In this document: positions 40,809 to 49,832 of the stretch, in pieces
Layout of the letters: each line of letters begins with the position of its first letter
Numbering within the stretch: the first letter of the stretch is position 1
DNA from: Croceitalea marina
GTDB taxonomy: Bacteria; Bacteroidota; Bacteroidia; Flavobacteriales; Flavobacteriaceae
Direction: 5' to 3'
DNA length: 64,000 nucleotides
Assembly (NCBI RefSeq): GCF_042684265.1
Contig: NZ_JBHULB010000001.1
Span: 1-64,000, forward strand
Notes under the pieces: generated by a model
Databases searched by the model: none
Told to the model about the DNA's origin: nothing
What the model saw: the letters and a program-made list of their open reading frames with translations, nothing else
Translations under genes and position numbers: made by a program

Positions 40809-40821
40809 AAAGTATTAGAAA

Positions 40822-41004
40822 ATGGCAAAGAAAGGCAACAGAGTTCAAGTTATATTAGAATGTACAGAGCACAAAGAGTCAGGCATGGCAGGTACTTCTA
40901 GATACATAACTACGAAGAATAAAAAGAACACGCCAGATAGATTGGAGATTAAAAAATTCAATCCTATTCTTAAGCGTATGACCGTTCATAAAGAAATTAA
41001 GTAA
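40822..41004 (+). CDS. rpmG: 50S ribosomal protein L33
   Basis: 60 aa. KKGNRVQVILECTEHKESG, then RYITTKNKKNTPDRLEIKKFNP is the L33 pattern (motifs VILECTEHKESG and TTKNKKNTPDRLE). It has a single Cys and lacks the four-cysteine zinc site, so it is the zinc-independent form. It follows rpmB by 13 nt. Confidence 0.97.
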   Translation: MAKKGNRVQVILECTEHKESGMAGTSRYITTKNKKNTPDRLEIKKFNPILKRMTVHKEIK

Positions 41005-41041
41005 GGTTTCTGTTTTTATAGAAACGTAAAGTACAATACCC

Positions 41042-41194
41042 ATGGCAAAGAAGACAGTAGCAACACTACAGGGAAGTTCAAAAAGATTGACAAAAGCTAT
41101 CAAAATGGTAAAGTCTCCGAAGACTGGGGCCTATACTTTTGTAGAATCTGTAATGTCACCAGAATTGGTAAACGATTGGTTGTCTAAACAATAG
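41042..41194 (+). CDS. DUF4295 family protein, ribosomal-cluster small basic protein
   Basis: 50 aa, too short for common ORF cut-offs. MAKKTVATLQGSSKRLTKAI, KMVKSPKTGAYTFVESVM and a final LVNDWLSKQ match DUF4295, a Bacteroidota-specific small basic protein nearly always placed between rpmG and ftsY. Co-conservation with L28/L33 and the basic composition suggest a ribosome-associated role, which is inference. A terminator follows. Confidence 0.93.
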   Translation: MAKKTVATLQGSSKRLTKAIKMVKSPKTGAYTFVESVMSPELVNDWLSKQ

Positions 41195-41219
41195 TCAAAC
41201 AATATTAAAATACATAGGA

Positions 41220-41244
41220 GCCACTCTACGGAGTGGCTTTTTTA
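41220..41244 (+). terminator. Terminator of the rpmB-rpmG-DUF4295 unit
   Basis: GCCACTC/GAGTGGC stem (41220-41226 with 41231-41237), 4-nt loop, and seven T. Confidence 0.85.
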
Positions 41245-41269
41245 GTTTATAAAACTCACGGTACTTTCC

Positions 41270-41277
41270 TATCTTTG
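41270..41277 (+). promoter_or_regulatory. -7 promoter element (TATCTTTG) for ftsY
   Basis: An exact TAnnTTTG match 19 nt before the ftsY ATG and after the terminator, so ftsY is transcribed separately from the ribosomal genes. Confidence 0.5.
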
Positions 41278-41296
41278 AATTTCAACCAAACACATC

Positions 41297-42253
41297 ATGA
41301 GTCTGTTTAAAAATATATTCTCCAAAGACAAAAAAGAAACGCTGGATAAAGGCTTAGAAAAGACCAAGACCAGCTTTTTTGGCAAGCTGAGCAAGGCAGT
41401 TGCCGGAAAGTCAAAGGTAGATGACGAAGTGCTTGATAACCTTGAAGAAGTTTTGGTAACCTCTGATGTTGGTGTAAACACCACCCTTAAAATTATTGAG
41501 CGCATTGAAGAACGTGTCTCTAGGGATAAATACATGGGTACTGAAGAATTGAACAAGATTCTTCGTGAAGAAATCGCAGGATTGCTTTCTGAAACCCATG
41601 TTGGTGAGGATACTGATTTTACTTTACCCAAAACGCATAAGCCACACGTAATCATGGTGGTCGGTGTAAATGGAGTAGGCAAAACAACTACTATCGGTAA
41701 GTTGGCCAATCAATTTAAAAACAAAGGTCTAAAAGTCGTATTAGGTGCCGGTGATACCTTTAGGGCAGCCGCAATCGACCAATTAGAAGTCTGGGCAAAT
41801 CGAGTCGATGTGCCCATAATAAAACAGAAAATGGGCAGCGACCCTGCCTCTGTAGCATTTGACACACTAAATTCTGCGGTTGCAGATGACGCCGATGTTG
41901 TACTTATTGATACCGCTGGCCGACTACACAATAAAATAAACCTGATGAATGAACTCTCTAAGGTAAAACGGGTTATGCAAAAGGTAGTACCAGATGCTCC
42001 ACATGAGGTTTTATTGGTTTTAGATGGTTCTACTGGTCAAAATGCTTTTGAGCAGGCCAAGCAGTTTACAAAGGCTACGGAGGTCTCTTCATTGGCCGTT
42101 ACCAAATTAGATGGTACTGCCAAAGGTGGCGTTGTTATAGGTATCTCGGACCAGTTTCAAATTCCGGTAAAATACATTGGGGTAGGTGAAGGTATTGAAG
42201 ACTTGCAAGTGTTCAATAAATATGAGTTCGTAGATTCTTTTTTTAAGCTGTAA
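41297..42253 (+). CDS. ftsY: Signal recognition particle receptor FtsY
   Basis: 318 aa. NG GTPase domain with G1 VGVNGVGKTTTIGKLA, DTFRAAAIDQLE, DTAGRLHN (G3), and TKLDGTAKGGV (G4), ending GVGEGIEDLQVFNKYEFVDSFF. The acidic A domain found in E. coli is replaced by a short basic N-terminus, as usual for Bacteroidota. It docks ribosome-SRP complexes at the inner membrane. Confidence 0.97.
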   Translation: MSLFKNIFSKDKKETLDKGLEKTKTSFFGKLSKAVAGKSKVDDEVLDNLEEVLVTSDVGVNTTLKIIERIEERVSRDKYMGTEELNKILREEIAGLLSETHVGEDTDFTLPKTHKPHVIMVVGVNGVGKTTTIGKLANQFKNKGLKVVLGAGDTFRAAAIDQLEVWANRVDVPIIKQKMGSDPASVAFDTLNSAVADDADVVLIDTAGRLHNKINLMNELSKVKRVMQKVVPDAPHEVLLVLDGSTGQNAFEQAKQFTKATEVSSLAVTKLDGTAKGGVVIGISDQFQIPVKYIGVGEGIEDLQVFNKYEFVDSFFKL

Positions 42254-42283
42254 AATGCAGAACATATGGTTAAAGTTGTGATA

Positions 42284-42334
42284 CCTAGTGGGCTACAATA
42301 GTCTTCAAGAACTATTTTGTAGGTATAATTTTTT
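42284..42334 (+). terminator. Probable ftsY terminator
   Basis: CTACAATAGT (42293-42302) pairs with ACTATT-TT-GTAG (42311-42322), leaving a 2-nt bulge; AATTTTTT follows within 12 nt. Less regular than the other terminators. Confidence 0.45.
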
Positions 42335-42345
42335 AATCGGTATTT

Positions 42346-43830
42346 ATGAATCTGCAAAGAATACTTTTCAGTTTAGGCCTAGTACTTACCTTTTTTTCTT
42401 GCAAAGAGAAGCCCAAAGAAGAAACCTCAAGACCAAATTTAGTACTTATCATCGCAGATGATATGAATTGGAATGACAGTGGGGCCTATGGAAACCCTGT
42501 CATTAGAACTCCAAATATTGATAAGCTGGCAAAAGAAGGCATGCTTTTTTCCAATGCCTTTTTAAATACAAGCTCATGTAGCCCAAGTAGAACAAGTATT
42601 ATTTCAGGGAAGTATCCACATAATACAGATGCAGAACAGTTACATTGGCCTCTACCTGAGGGGCATCGCACCTTCGTCGAAGAATTGAAAAAAGCTGGGT
42701 ACTGGACCGGTCTGGGCGGTAAGTATCACTTGGGAGATGCTGTTAAAAATCATTTTGATTCCATTATAGAAGTCGGAACTGCCGGATTTCAATTGGGAGC
42801 CGATGGTAAGCAACAAAAGCTAAATGGCGACGGAAGCGGTTGCGAATCATGGGTTTCATTAGTAAAAGCAAGAAAAGAAGAAACTCCTTTTTTCTTGTGG
42901 TTGGCTGCAGTAGACCCTCATAGACCCTATTATGAGGGGGTAATTGATGAACCCCACAGTCCTGAAAAGGTTATAGTACCACCTTATTTTCCAGATACTC
43001 CAAAAGTCAGAAAAGACTTGGCTTTATACTATGATGAAATTTCCAGGATGGATAAATATATTGGTGATGTGGTGGCTGAACTTGATAGACAAGGGGTATC
43101 GGAGAACACTATGATTCTATTCATTTCAGATAATGGAAGACCTTTTCCACGAGACAAAACTACCTTATATGAAGGTGGTATAAAAACCCCGTGGATCGTA
43201 AAATGGCCAAAGAACGTAGTCGCTGGCACTAGAAATAAAAATTTGGTAAGCGCAATCGATATTGCCCCAACCTTTCTGAAAATGGCGGGACTAGAAGCTT
43301 TAGATGAATTTGAAGGTTTGGATTTTTCACCAATGCTAAAGAATCTGGATACTGTCGTGCATCAAGAAATCTATGCCGAAGACCATTGGCATGATTATGA
43401 AGATTATACAAGGGCCATTCGAACCGATAGTCTAAAATACATTCGTAATTTTTATCCAGATTTACCAAATACGCCTTCTGCGGACGCTTTTAGAGGACTT
43501 ACGTATCAAAGTATGCTAGAACAAAAAGATGCTAACCTCTTAAACGAGGCTCAAATGCGATGTTTTATCGTACCACGTCCTGAAGAGGAACTGTATGATG
43601 TCACCAAAGATCCTAATGAACTCAATAATTTAGCAATGCTTCCAGAATATAAGTCCGCTTTAAACGATTTGAGAAAACGAATGGCCTACATTAGAAAGAA
43701 AAGTAAAGATGTATTGCCAAAAACAAGAACTCCCGATGATTTTGATAGGGAAACCGGTTTACCGACCGATGCCAGAATACGGCCTAGACCTTCTAAGGCA
43801 GAGATGTTTAATGCCACTAATAGCAAGTAA
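42346..43830 (+). CDS. Sulfatase (S1 family, cysteine type), probable lipoprotein
   Basis: 494 aa. The signal peptide has a lipobox ending FFSC (Cys19), so it is probably membrane-anchored. Metal-binding LIIADDMNW (Asp38, Asp39), and the formylglycine motif CSPSR at Cys78 (C-x-P-S-R) within SSCSPSRTSIISGKYP. Other conserved parts: GGKYHLGD, DPHRPYY and DNGRPFPRDKTTLYEGG. The active site needs Cys-to-formylglycine maturation by an enzyme not encoded here. It hydrolyses sulfate esters or sulfamates, probably of algal or animal-type polysaccharides; it resembles the heparan N-sulfatase branch. No polysaccharide-utilisation locus surrounds it. Confidence 0.93.
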   Translation: MNLQRILFSLGLVLTFFSCKEKPKEETSRPNLVLIIADDMNWNDSGAYGNPVIRTPNIDKLAKEGMLFSNAFLNTSSCSPSRTSIISGKYPHNTDAEQLHWPLPEGHRTFVEELKKAGYWTGLGGKYHLGDAVKNHFDSIIEVGTAGFQLGADGKQQKLNGDGSGCESWVSLVKARKEETPFFLWLAAVDPHRPYYEGVIDEPHSPEKVIVPPYFPDTPKVRKDLALYYDEISRMDKYIGDVVAELDRQGVSENTMILFISDNGRPFPRDKTTLYEGGIKTPWIVKWPKNVVAGTRNKNLVSAIDIAPTFLKMAGLEALDEFEGLDFSPMLKNLDTVVHQEIYAEDHWHDYEDYTRAIRTDSLKYIRNFYPDLPNTPSADAFRGLTYQSMLEQKDANLLNEAQMRCFIVPRPEEELYDVTKDPNELNNLAMLPEYKSALNDLRKRMAYIRKKSKDVLPKTRTPDDFDRETGLPTDARIRPRPSKAEMFNATNSK

Positions 43831-43853
43831 GAAAACTTTAATAAGGTGACATT

Positions 43854-43887
43854 CAATAGCCTAAAACTTTTAAGTTTTGGGCTATTG
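43854..43887. repeat. Long 16-bp inverted repeat after the sulfatase gene
   Basis: CAATAGCCTAAAACTT (43854-43869) pairs with AAGTTTTGGGCTATTG (43872-43887) with one G-T pair and a 2-nt loop. It lies 24 nt after the sulfatase stop. There is no T-run, so it may be an RNA-stabilising hairpin or a weak terminator. Confidence 0.6.
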
Positions 43888-43951
43888 CTGTATTATTGAC
43901 ATAACCAAAGCATCTGTGACAGGTTGATCCTCATTTTAAAATTACGATAAG

Positions 43952-44818
43952 ATGTCAATACTATTTAAAATAACTACTCTATTACTAAGCTTTTTCTTGA
44001 GTTTATCTTATGGACAGATAACCCACCCAAAGGCCAGCCCCGCAACAAGCATAATGCAAGAAGTTGGTTTAGCTAAGATTTCGATTCAATACTCACGACC
44101 AGCGGCTAGAGGAAGAGCTATTTTCGGAGGTATAGTGCCCTATGGTCGTATTTGGCGAGTAGGTGCCAATGAGAGTACCAAAATCACGGTAGATACCGAT
44201 ATGGAGATTTTAGGAAAACTATTACCGATGGGAATCTACGCGCTTTATGCCTTCCCAGAAAAAGAGGAATGGCAAATTGCCTTTCACACCAATATTTCGC
44301 ATTGGGGCGATGGCCGAAAAAGGTATAATCCTGCTGAAGACTTATTTCGGATAACCGTAAAACCCGAATCCATTCCCTATCACCAAGAAAACTTTTTGAT
44401 GGCTTTTGATTCCATCACGCATAATACAACAAACCTCAATTTGATTTGGGCGAGTACAAAAGTGACCATTCCTATTAAAGTCGATACCGATACCCAGATG
44501 GAATTGGAAATTGCAAAACAACTGAAAGAAAATCCGACTGCACAAACCTATTATGAGGCTGCTCGTTATCTTCAAGAACAGGGAAAAGATTTTGAAAGAG
44601 CCTTGGCATATCTTGATAAAGCACTTGAGCTTGGTGGTGAAACCTATTATTTTTATAGGGTGAAATCTCTGGTAGAGGCTGAACTAGGAAATTTTAAAGG
44701 GGCAATAGCTTCGGCTAAAAAGTCCTTAAAAATAGCTTCAGAACTGGGGAAAGATGAGTTTGTGAGAATGAATGAAAAGAACATTAAAAAGTGGCAAACA
44801 CTTTCACAAAATAACTAG
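43952..44818 (+). CDS. DUF2911 protein with C-terminal TPR-like region
   Basis: 288 aa. Signal peptide (LLLSFFLSLSYGQ). Residues ~25-175 match DUF2911: HPKASPATSIMQEVGLAKISIQYSRPAARGR (motifs SPATSIMQEVG and IQYSRPAARGR), WRVGANESTKIT, YALYAFPEKEEW. Residues ~190-285 are helical, with one to two tetratricopeptide-like repeats (RALAYLDKALELGGETYYFYRVKSLVEAELGNFKGAIASAKKSL; motifs YLDKALELGG and AIASAKKSL). Exported protein of unknown function. DUF2911 proteins are frequent in Bacteroidota. Confidence 0.88.
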   Translation: MSILFKITTLLLSFFLSLSYGQITHPKASPATSIMQEVGLAKISIQYSRPAARGRAIFGGIVPYGRIWRVGANESTKITVDTDMEILGKLLPMGIYALYAFPEKEEWQIAFHTNISHWGDGRKRYNPAEDLFRITVKPESIPYHQENFLMAFDSITHNTTNLNLIWASTKVTIPIKVDTDTQMELEIAKQLKENPTAQTYYEAARYLQEQGKDFERALAYLDKALELGGETYYFYRVKSLVEAELGNFKGAIASAKKSLKIASELGKDEFVRMNEKNIKKWQTLSQNN

Positions 44819-44881
44819 CCGGTCATTTTTAAGCTTAAGGGAGAAATCTTATATTTAGAATTCTCAAAAGAACTTTAAAAA

Positions 44882-46579
44882 ATGACAAAATCAATCGCTT
44901 CAATAGGTAATGTTTTAGTAGTTTTTCTATTCGTTCTTTGCTTGGGTACAGCTTGTAAAAATGAAAAAAAACCACAAGAAAAGAATACAGATGTAGTATT
45001 ATGGTCGCCCTATAACGACTCTACAGAAGTTGCTGCCAATGCCGAACATGAGAATGATAGAATGCGTTACAAGCTCATTCAATCAAAAGTATTGGATAAA
45101 AACGATGTTTTTAGGCCCTTGTATAATGAGGTGTCCCAGTTTTCTGAAGAGCGCTATGAGCAAATAAAACCATTGGTTTTAGAACAAGACATCCCAACAA
45201 TTCAAGGACATATTGAAGCAGAGAAATTGACCTATGAAGAGTTGGCGCTTTTTTATCTAAAACGGATTTATAAGTACGAATTGGATAACAGTACCACCCT
45301 AAATACAGTGATTGCGCTCAACCCCAATGTACTTAATGAAGCACGAAAACTTGATAAGGATAAGAAAGGATTGCACCCTATCTACGGAATGCCCATTCTT
45401 TTAAAGGATAATATTGGTACACAAAACATGAAAACAACTGCTGGCGCTATCGCTTTGCAGCATAATACTACCGATAATGCCTTTATTGTAAATCGTTTAA
45501 AAGAAAACGGGGCTTTAATTTTAGGTAAGGTAAACCTTAGTGAATGGGCCTACTTTTTATGTAGCGGCTGTCCGGTGGGGTATAGTGCCGTTGGTGGCCA
45601 AACACTGAACCCCTATGGTCGTAGAATATTTGAGACTGGGGGCTCCAGTTCTGGTAGCGGTACTTCTATTGCAGCCAATTATGCCGTGGCTGCGGTAGGC
45701 ACGGAAACCTCTGGGTCTATTTTATCACCTTCTAGTCAAAATTCTGTAGTAGGCCTAAAACCAACAATTGGGCTGTTGAGTAGAACCGGTATCGTACCCA
45801 TTTCAAGTACTTTAGATACCCCAGGGCCAATGACAAAAAATGTTTCTGATAATGCTATTTTACTATCTGCAATGATGGGGCACGACTATGATGATAAGGC
45901 TTCGACCAGAGAAAATTTTTCAGGAATCTTTACTTCAGGAGAAAGACCGATACCGTTAAATGAAGTGCGACTAGGTGTTTTTAAAAATCTTATGGAGGGC
46001 GACTCTATTTATAAGGCGACCATCGAAAAACTTAAGAATGCAGGAGCGAAAATCGTAGAGTTCACACCCCCAGAAGTTCAGATGAACGGCTTTTTATCCA
46101 TTTTGAATATTGATATGAAAAACGATTTACCTGATTATATCGATAGTCAGATTCAAGATAAAGATGCGGTTAAAATTACTTCTATTGCAGATGCAGTGGC
46201 ATTTAACAAGCAAGATTCTTTGGTTCGTATTCCCTATGGGCAGGCCCTATTTGAAGGTATTCTGGCAGACTCAACAACTGCTGAAGGCTTAGCGGAGATA
46301 AAAAATACCTTAGAACAGAATGGCCGCCTGTATTTTAATGATACCATGAAAAAACACGATTTGGACGCTATTTTGTCCATCAACAATTACCATGCAGGTT
46401 ACGCCGCGGTGGCAAAATACCCGGCATTAACCATACCTATGGGGTATAAGAAGACCGGAGAGCCTATTAGCTTAACTTTTATAGGCAAGCAATTCTCAGA
46501 GGGTAGTTTATTACGAATGGGCAAATCTTTTGAAGATTTGACTAAAGTGCGTAGGCAGCCAGAAGGATATAAAGAGTAG
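44882..46579 (+). CDS. Amidase-signature lipoprotein
   Basis: 565 aa. Lipobox LGTAC (Cys25). Amidase-signature Ser-cisSer-Lys triad is visible: Lys in PILLKDNIG, cis-Ser in GGSSSGSGTSIAA, nucleophile in GTETSGSILSPSSQ. Longer than cytoplasmic GatA-like enzymes because of an N-terminal ~95-residue extension. A periplasmic or surface amidohydrolase acting on amides, such as peptides or N-acyl compounds, is inferred; it lacks the gatB/gatC context of tRNA amidotransferase. Confidence 0.92.
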   Translation: MTKSIASIGNVLVVFLFVLCLGTACKNEKKPQEKNTDVVLWSPYNDSTEVAANAEHENDRMRYKLIQSKVLDKNDVFRPLYNEVSQFSEERYEQIKPLVLEQDIPTIQGHIEAEKLTYEELALFYLKRIYKYELDNSTTLNTVIALNPNVLNEARKLDKDKKGLHPIYGMPILLKDNIGTQNMKTTAGAIALQHNTTDNAFIVNRLKENGALILGKVNLSEWAYFLCSGCPVGYSAVGGQTLNPYGRRIFETGGSSSGSGTSIAANYAVAAVGTETSGSILSPSSQNSVVGLKPTIGLLSRTGIVPISSTLDTPGPMTKNVSDNAILLSAMMGHDYDDKASTRENFSGIFTSGERPIPLNEVRLGVFKNLMEGDSIYKATIEKLKNAGAKIVEFTPPEVQMNGFLSILNIDMKNDLPDYIDSQIQDKDAVKITSIADAVAFNKQDSLVRIPYGQALFEGILADSTTAEGLAEIKNTLEQNGRLYFNDTMKKHDLDAILSINNYHAGYAAVAKYPALTIPMGYKKTGEPISLTFIGKQFSEGSLLRMGKSFEDLTKVRRQPEGYKE

Positions 46580-46604
46580 TATTCATTAAATAAAATTTAG
46601 TAGT

Positions 46605-47228
46605 TTGAAACTAAAGAATTATCAAAAAAAGTTAGAAAATTTGACACGAATCTTATTGTCGACATCGGCTTTATTATTATTTATTTCTTGCCAAAGTTCA
46701 TCAAAGTTACCTAGACCCATAATAAAGCCAGAAATTCCAATTTCCAGATTAAATGAAAATGCAATTGCGACAATATCTCCTAATTACAAAGATTCCTATT
46801 TTAGATTGTTACCGTATTTGTTCTTTAATGCAAATGGAACATTTAATGAAATTCAAGGAGATTTTTATAATGTGAAGTTTAATACCAGTTCGAATATAAA
46901 TATAATGCCCGGTTTCTGGAGAGATTATGGAGACTACAAAAATTCAATAATTGTATTAATTGCTTTAAGTGAAACTTCATCAATTCCTATAAAAGACATT
47001 TATATTTCAGTTGAGTCTAGTAAGAATGGAGTTTTCATTCGAGAAAAAATTAATGAGGGTCATAAACTAGATTATATTAGCCGTTCTCAACAAAGAGTTC
47101 TATTTTTCAAAGAATTGAGTTTAGAAAATCAATACGACGTTCTTAATAAGATAAATGATGATGTACTAACTGTTAAGGTTGGTGAGCAGGTTTACAAATT
47201 TTTGACCCCCGAATTAGAGCTTAACTAA
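46605..47228 (+). CDS. Unknown lipoprotein (TTG start)
   Basis: 207 aa. TTG at 46605 is chosen because it gives a lipoprotein signal peptide (LSTSALLLFISC, Cys about residue 29) and no ATG fits. The mature part contains short beta-strand-like motifs (YFRLLPYLFFNANG, NSIIVLIALSETSS, DIYISVESSKNG, LTVKVGEQVYKF) and no recognisable domain. The region is markedly AT-rich. It begins 25 nt after the amidase stop. The function is unknown. Confidence 0.7.
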   Translation: MKLKNYQKKLENLTRILLSTSALLLFISCQSSSKLPRPIIKPEIPISRLNENAIATISPNYKDSYFRLLPYLFFNANGTFNEIQGDFYNVKFNTSSNINIMPGFWRDYGDYKNSIIVLIALSETSSIPIKDIYISVESSKNGVFIREKINEGHKLDYISRSQQRVLFFKELSLENQYDVLNKINDDVLTVKVGEQVYKFLTPELELN

Positions 47229-47261
47229 TATTTTTTTAGAAATACTAGTACATTTTCACCA

Positions 47262-48359
47262 TTAATCCATCAAATCATTAAGCAATCCCCAGAGTTCATT
47301 GTCAAAACTTGAAGGCCCTAAAAGGGTTTCACCGGCATCACCGCCCATGCGCACGATAACCAATTCCTCACTAGGTACTATATATAATTTTTGGTCGTTT
47401 TTGCCCAATCCGGCATATAGGTCGTTAGGAGCGTTTGGTATTAATTTTCCAGAGAATTCTATTTCACTGCCAGGCACCCGATAACTATCTTTTCCGTTTA
47501 ACCAATAGAGGTAACCGTAGGCTTGGTTCATGTTTTGAGACGTATTTTTCATATCGGTCAAGAAAGTGGCATCGCCTAAAATGGTTTGTCCGTCCCAAAC
47601 CCCGTTGTTGAGGTTAAGTATGCCAAAACGGGCCATACTGCGCGCATTGCTGAAATAGACATTGTTAAATCCGATAGAAACCCAGGCTCCCTGCATTCCG
47701 ATACGAGAACCTATTTTGGCCGAAAAATAATCCTCAAAATCTTGCCCAACGGCATTGGTAATAATATTATCCAATAAGGTGTAGGGGCCGTTATGGTAAA
47801 ACCAGAATTGCCCAGGTTCGTTTTTGTATAACAAACATTCAGGGTCGGTACAAAAAATATCATCAACATCATAATCAAGACCAGTAGTCATGGTCAAATG
47901 GTTAAAAACCGTAATTTGTGCCTCTTGTTCCGTTGATAAACTAGACCATGCTGTACCCAAATAAGCTGCCGAAGAATCATTTAAACTTAAAAAACCTTCC
48001 TCTTGGGCAATTCCTGCGATCATTGCAGTTAAGGTTTTTCCGGCTGAATTCCATGCATGATTGTCATTCTGCTGAAAATCGCCAAAATATCTTTCAATGA
48101 CGATCCTGCCATTTTTAAGAACCAGAAAAGCATCGGTTTCCCTTTCTGCTAAAAAATCATATAAAGGCTGTTCCCCAGCTGAATTCCAGCCTAAATCTTC
48201 AATAGAGATGGTTTCCCATTCATTAGAATTTACCGGCGGAAAATAAATCTCAAGATTTGTTGGATTTAGGGTAATTACCTGATTTTCATTGTCGCTAGAA
48301 TCACTTGAGCAAGCGCTTAAAACGAACACTATACTTAGCGCAAATACTAGGTTTTTCAT
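47262..48359 (-). CDS. Serine hydrolase, beta-lactamase/DD-peptidase-like lipoprotein
   Basis: 365 aa from ATG 48359; five TTG-started codons upstream were dropped. Lipobox VLSAC. Class C-type (penicillin-binding-protein-like) motifs: SxxK in WNSAGKTLTAMIAG, YxN in FYHNGPYTL, and a C-terminal QKLYIVPSEELVIVRMG with the HxG-like region replaced by RMGGDAG. Such enzymes are esterases or D-amino-acid peptidases more often than lactamases. It converges with the lipoprotein gene at 46605. Confidence 0.9.
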   Translation of the reverse strand: MKNLVFALSIVFVLSACSSDSSDNENQVITLNPTNLEIYFPPVNSNEWETISIEDLGWNSAGEQPLYDFLAERETDAFLVLKNGRIVIERYFGDFQQNDNHAWNSAGKTLTAMIAGIAQEEGFLSLNDSSAAYLGTAWSSLSTEQEAQITVFNHLTMTTGLDYDVDDIFCTDPECLLYKNEPGQFWFYHNGPYTLLDNIITNAVGQDFEDYFSAKIGSRIGMQGAWVSIGFNNVYFSNARSMARFGILNLNNGVWDGQTILGDATFLTDMKNTSQNMNQAYGYLYWLNGKDSYRVPGSEIEFSGKLIPNAPNDLYAGLGKNDQKLYIVPSEELVIVRMGGDAGETLLGPSSFDNELWGLLNDLMD

Positions 48360-48456
48360 GGCTTTGTTTTTCAATAAGACCTAATTACTACATAAGGGTT
48401 TAACGCAAAGGCTAAAGAAATATGCGTTAAAATCGACCAATTGCAGGGGCTTGTTG

Positions 48457-48464
48457 TATTTTTG
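48457..48464 (+). promoter_or_regulatory. -7 promoter element (TATTTTTG) for rimO
   Basis: An exact TAnnTTTG match 18 nt before ATG 48483. It lies inside the longer TTG-started frame and so argues against that start. Confidence 0.55.
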
Positions 48465-48482
48465 CCCTCCATTTATATAGGT

Positions 48483-49784
48483 ATGCGCACAAAATCACTT
48501 AAAAAGAACAAAATCAATGTAGTAACCTTAGGTTGTAGCAAAAATGTTTACGATTCTGAGGTACTTATGGGGCAGCTTAAGGCAAATAATAAAGAAGTTG
48601 TGCATGAGGAAGAAGGCAACGTGGTGGTCATCAATACCTGCGGATTTATTGCCAATGCAAAAGAGGAAAGTGTAAATACCATATTGGAGTACGTTCAAAA
48701 AAAGGAAGCCGGAGATGTGGATAAGGTGTTTGTCACAGGATGTTTAAGTGAGCGTTACAAACCAGATCTGCAAAAAGAAATACCCAATGTAGACGAATAT
48801 TTTGGCACAAGCGACTTGCCGAATCTATTAAAAGCTTTAGGAGCTGATTATAAACACGAACTTATTGGTGAACGTTTGACCACGACCCCTAAAAACTATG
48901 CCTATTTAAAAATTGCCGAAGGTTGTGATCGACCATGCTCCTTCTGTGCGATACCCTTAATGCGCGGTAAGCACAAGAGTAAACCTATCGAAGAGTTGGT
49001 TGCTGAGTCTGAAAAACTGGCCGCTAAAGGGGTTAAAGAATTGATTTTGATAGCCCAAGATTTAACCTATTACGGGTTAGACCTATATAAGAAACGAAAT
49101 CTGGCTGAGCTGTTGGCAGCACTTGTTAAGGTTGAAGGTATTGAATGGATTCGCTTGCATTATGCCTTCCCAACAGGTTTTCCGATGGATGTATTGGACC
49201 TTATGAAAAAGGAGCCCAAAATATGTAACTATATAGATATTCCTCTGCAACATATATCGGATGCTATTTTAAAAAGTATGCGCCGTGGTACCACCCATGT
49301 AAAGACCACAAAACTACTTTATGATTTTAGAGCGACTGTGCCGGACATGACAATTAGAACTACCTTGATTGTAGGTTACCCAGGTGAAACAGAAGAAGAT
49401 TTTAGAATTCTAAGGGATTGGGTAAAAGAAATGCGTTTTGAGCGTTTGGGCTGTTTTACCTATAGCCATGAAGAAAATACTCATGCTTATAACCTAGAAG
49501 ATGATGTGCCGGAAGAAGTAAAGCAACAACGCGCCAATGAAATTATGGAAATTCAGTCTCAAATCTCTTGGGAGCTGAATCAAGAGAAAATAGGGAAAAA
49601 CTTTAAATGTATTATTGACAGGAAGGAAGGCAATCACTTTGTCGGACGGACCGAGTTCGATTCACCTGATGTTGACAATGAAGTATTGATCGATGCTACA
49701 AAGTTTTATGTAAAAATCGGTGACTTTACCACTGTTAAAATTACCGAAGCATCTGATTTTGACTTGTACGGGTCTCCCGTCTAA
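48483..49784 (+). CDS. rimO: Ribosomal protein S12 methylthiotransferase RimO
   Basis: 433 aa from ATG 48483. UPF0004 domain (NVVTLGCSKNVYDSEVL, NTCGFI), radical-SAM core with the CxxxCxxC cluster in GCDRPCSFCAIPLMRG, and a C-terminal TRAM domain (GKNFKCIIDRKEGNHFVGRT; motifs IDRKEGNHFVG). It modifies Asp89 (E. coli numbering) of S12 to beta-methylthio-aspartate. The sixth auxiliary-cluster cysteines (Cys in LGCSKN, NTCG, TGCLSER) are present. Confidence 0.95.
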   Translation: MRTKSLKKNKINVVTLGCSKNVYDSEVLMGQLKANNKEVVHEEEGNVVVINTCGFIANAKEESVNTILEYVQKKEAGDVDKVFVTGCLSERYKPDLQKEIPNVDEYFGTSDLPNLLKALGADYKHELIGERLTTTPKNYAYLKIAEGCDRPCSFCAIPLMRGKHKSKPIEELVAESEKLAAKGVKELILIAQDLTYYGLDLYKKRNLAELLAALVKVEGIEWIRLHYAFPTGFPMDVLDLMKKEPKICNYIDIPLQHISDAILKSMRRGTTHVKTTKLLYDFRATVPDMTIRTTLIVGYPGETEEDFRILRDWVKEMRFERLGCFTYSHEENTHAYNLEDDVPEEVKQQRANEIMEIQSQISWELNQEKIGKNFKCIIDRKEGNHFVGRTEFDSPDVDNEVLIDATKFYVKIGDFTTVKITEASDFDLYGSPV

Positions 49785-49788
49785 AAAA

Positions 49789-49826
49789 ATAAAGGCAAAA
49801 CCAAATATTGAGCTTTGCCTTTATAG
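49789..49826. terminator. Bidirectional terminator between rimO and aqpZ
   Basis: AAAGGCAAA/TTTGCCTTT stem (49791-49799 with 49814-49822) with A- and T-runs, placed between two convergent genes. Confidence 0.75.
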
Positions 49827-49832
49827 TAAACT

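Noticed and set aside
42346..43830. Sulfatase as part of a polysaccharide-utilisation locus
   Set aside because: No SusC/SusD pair, glycoside hydrolase or formylglycine-generating enzyme lies in the window.
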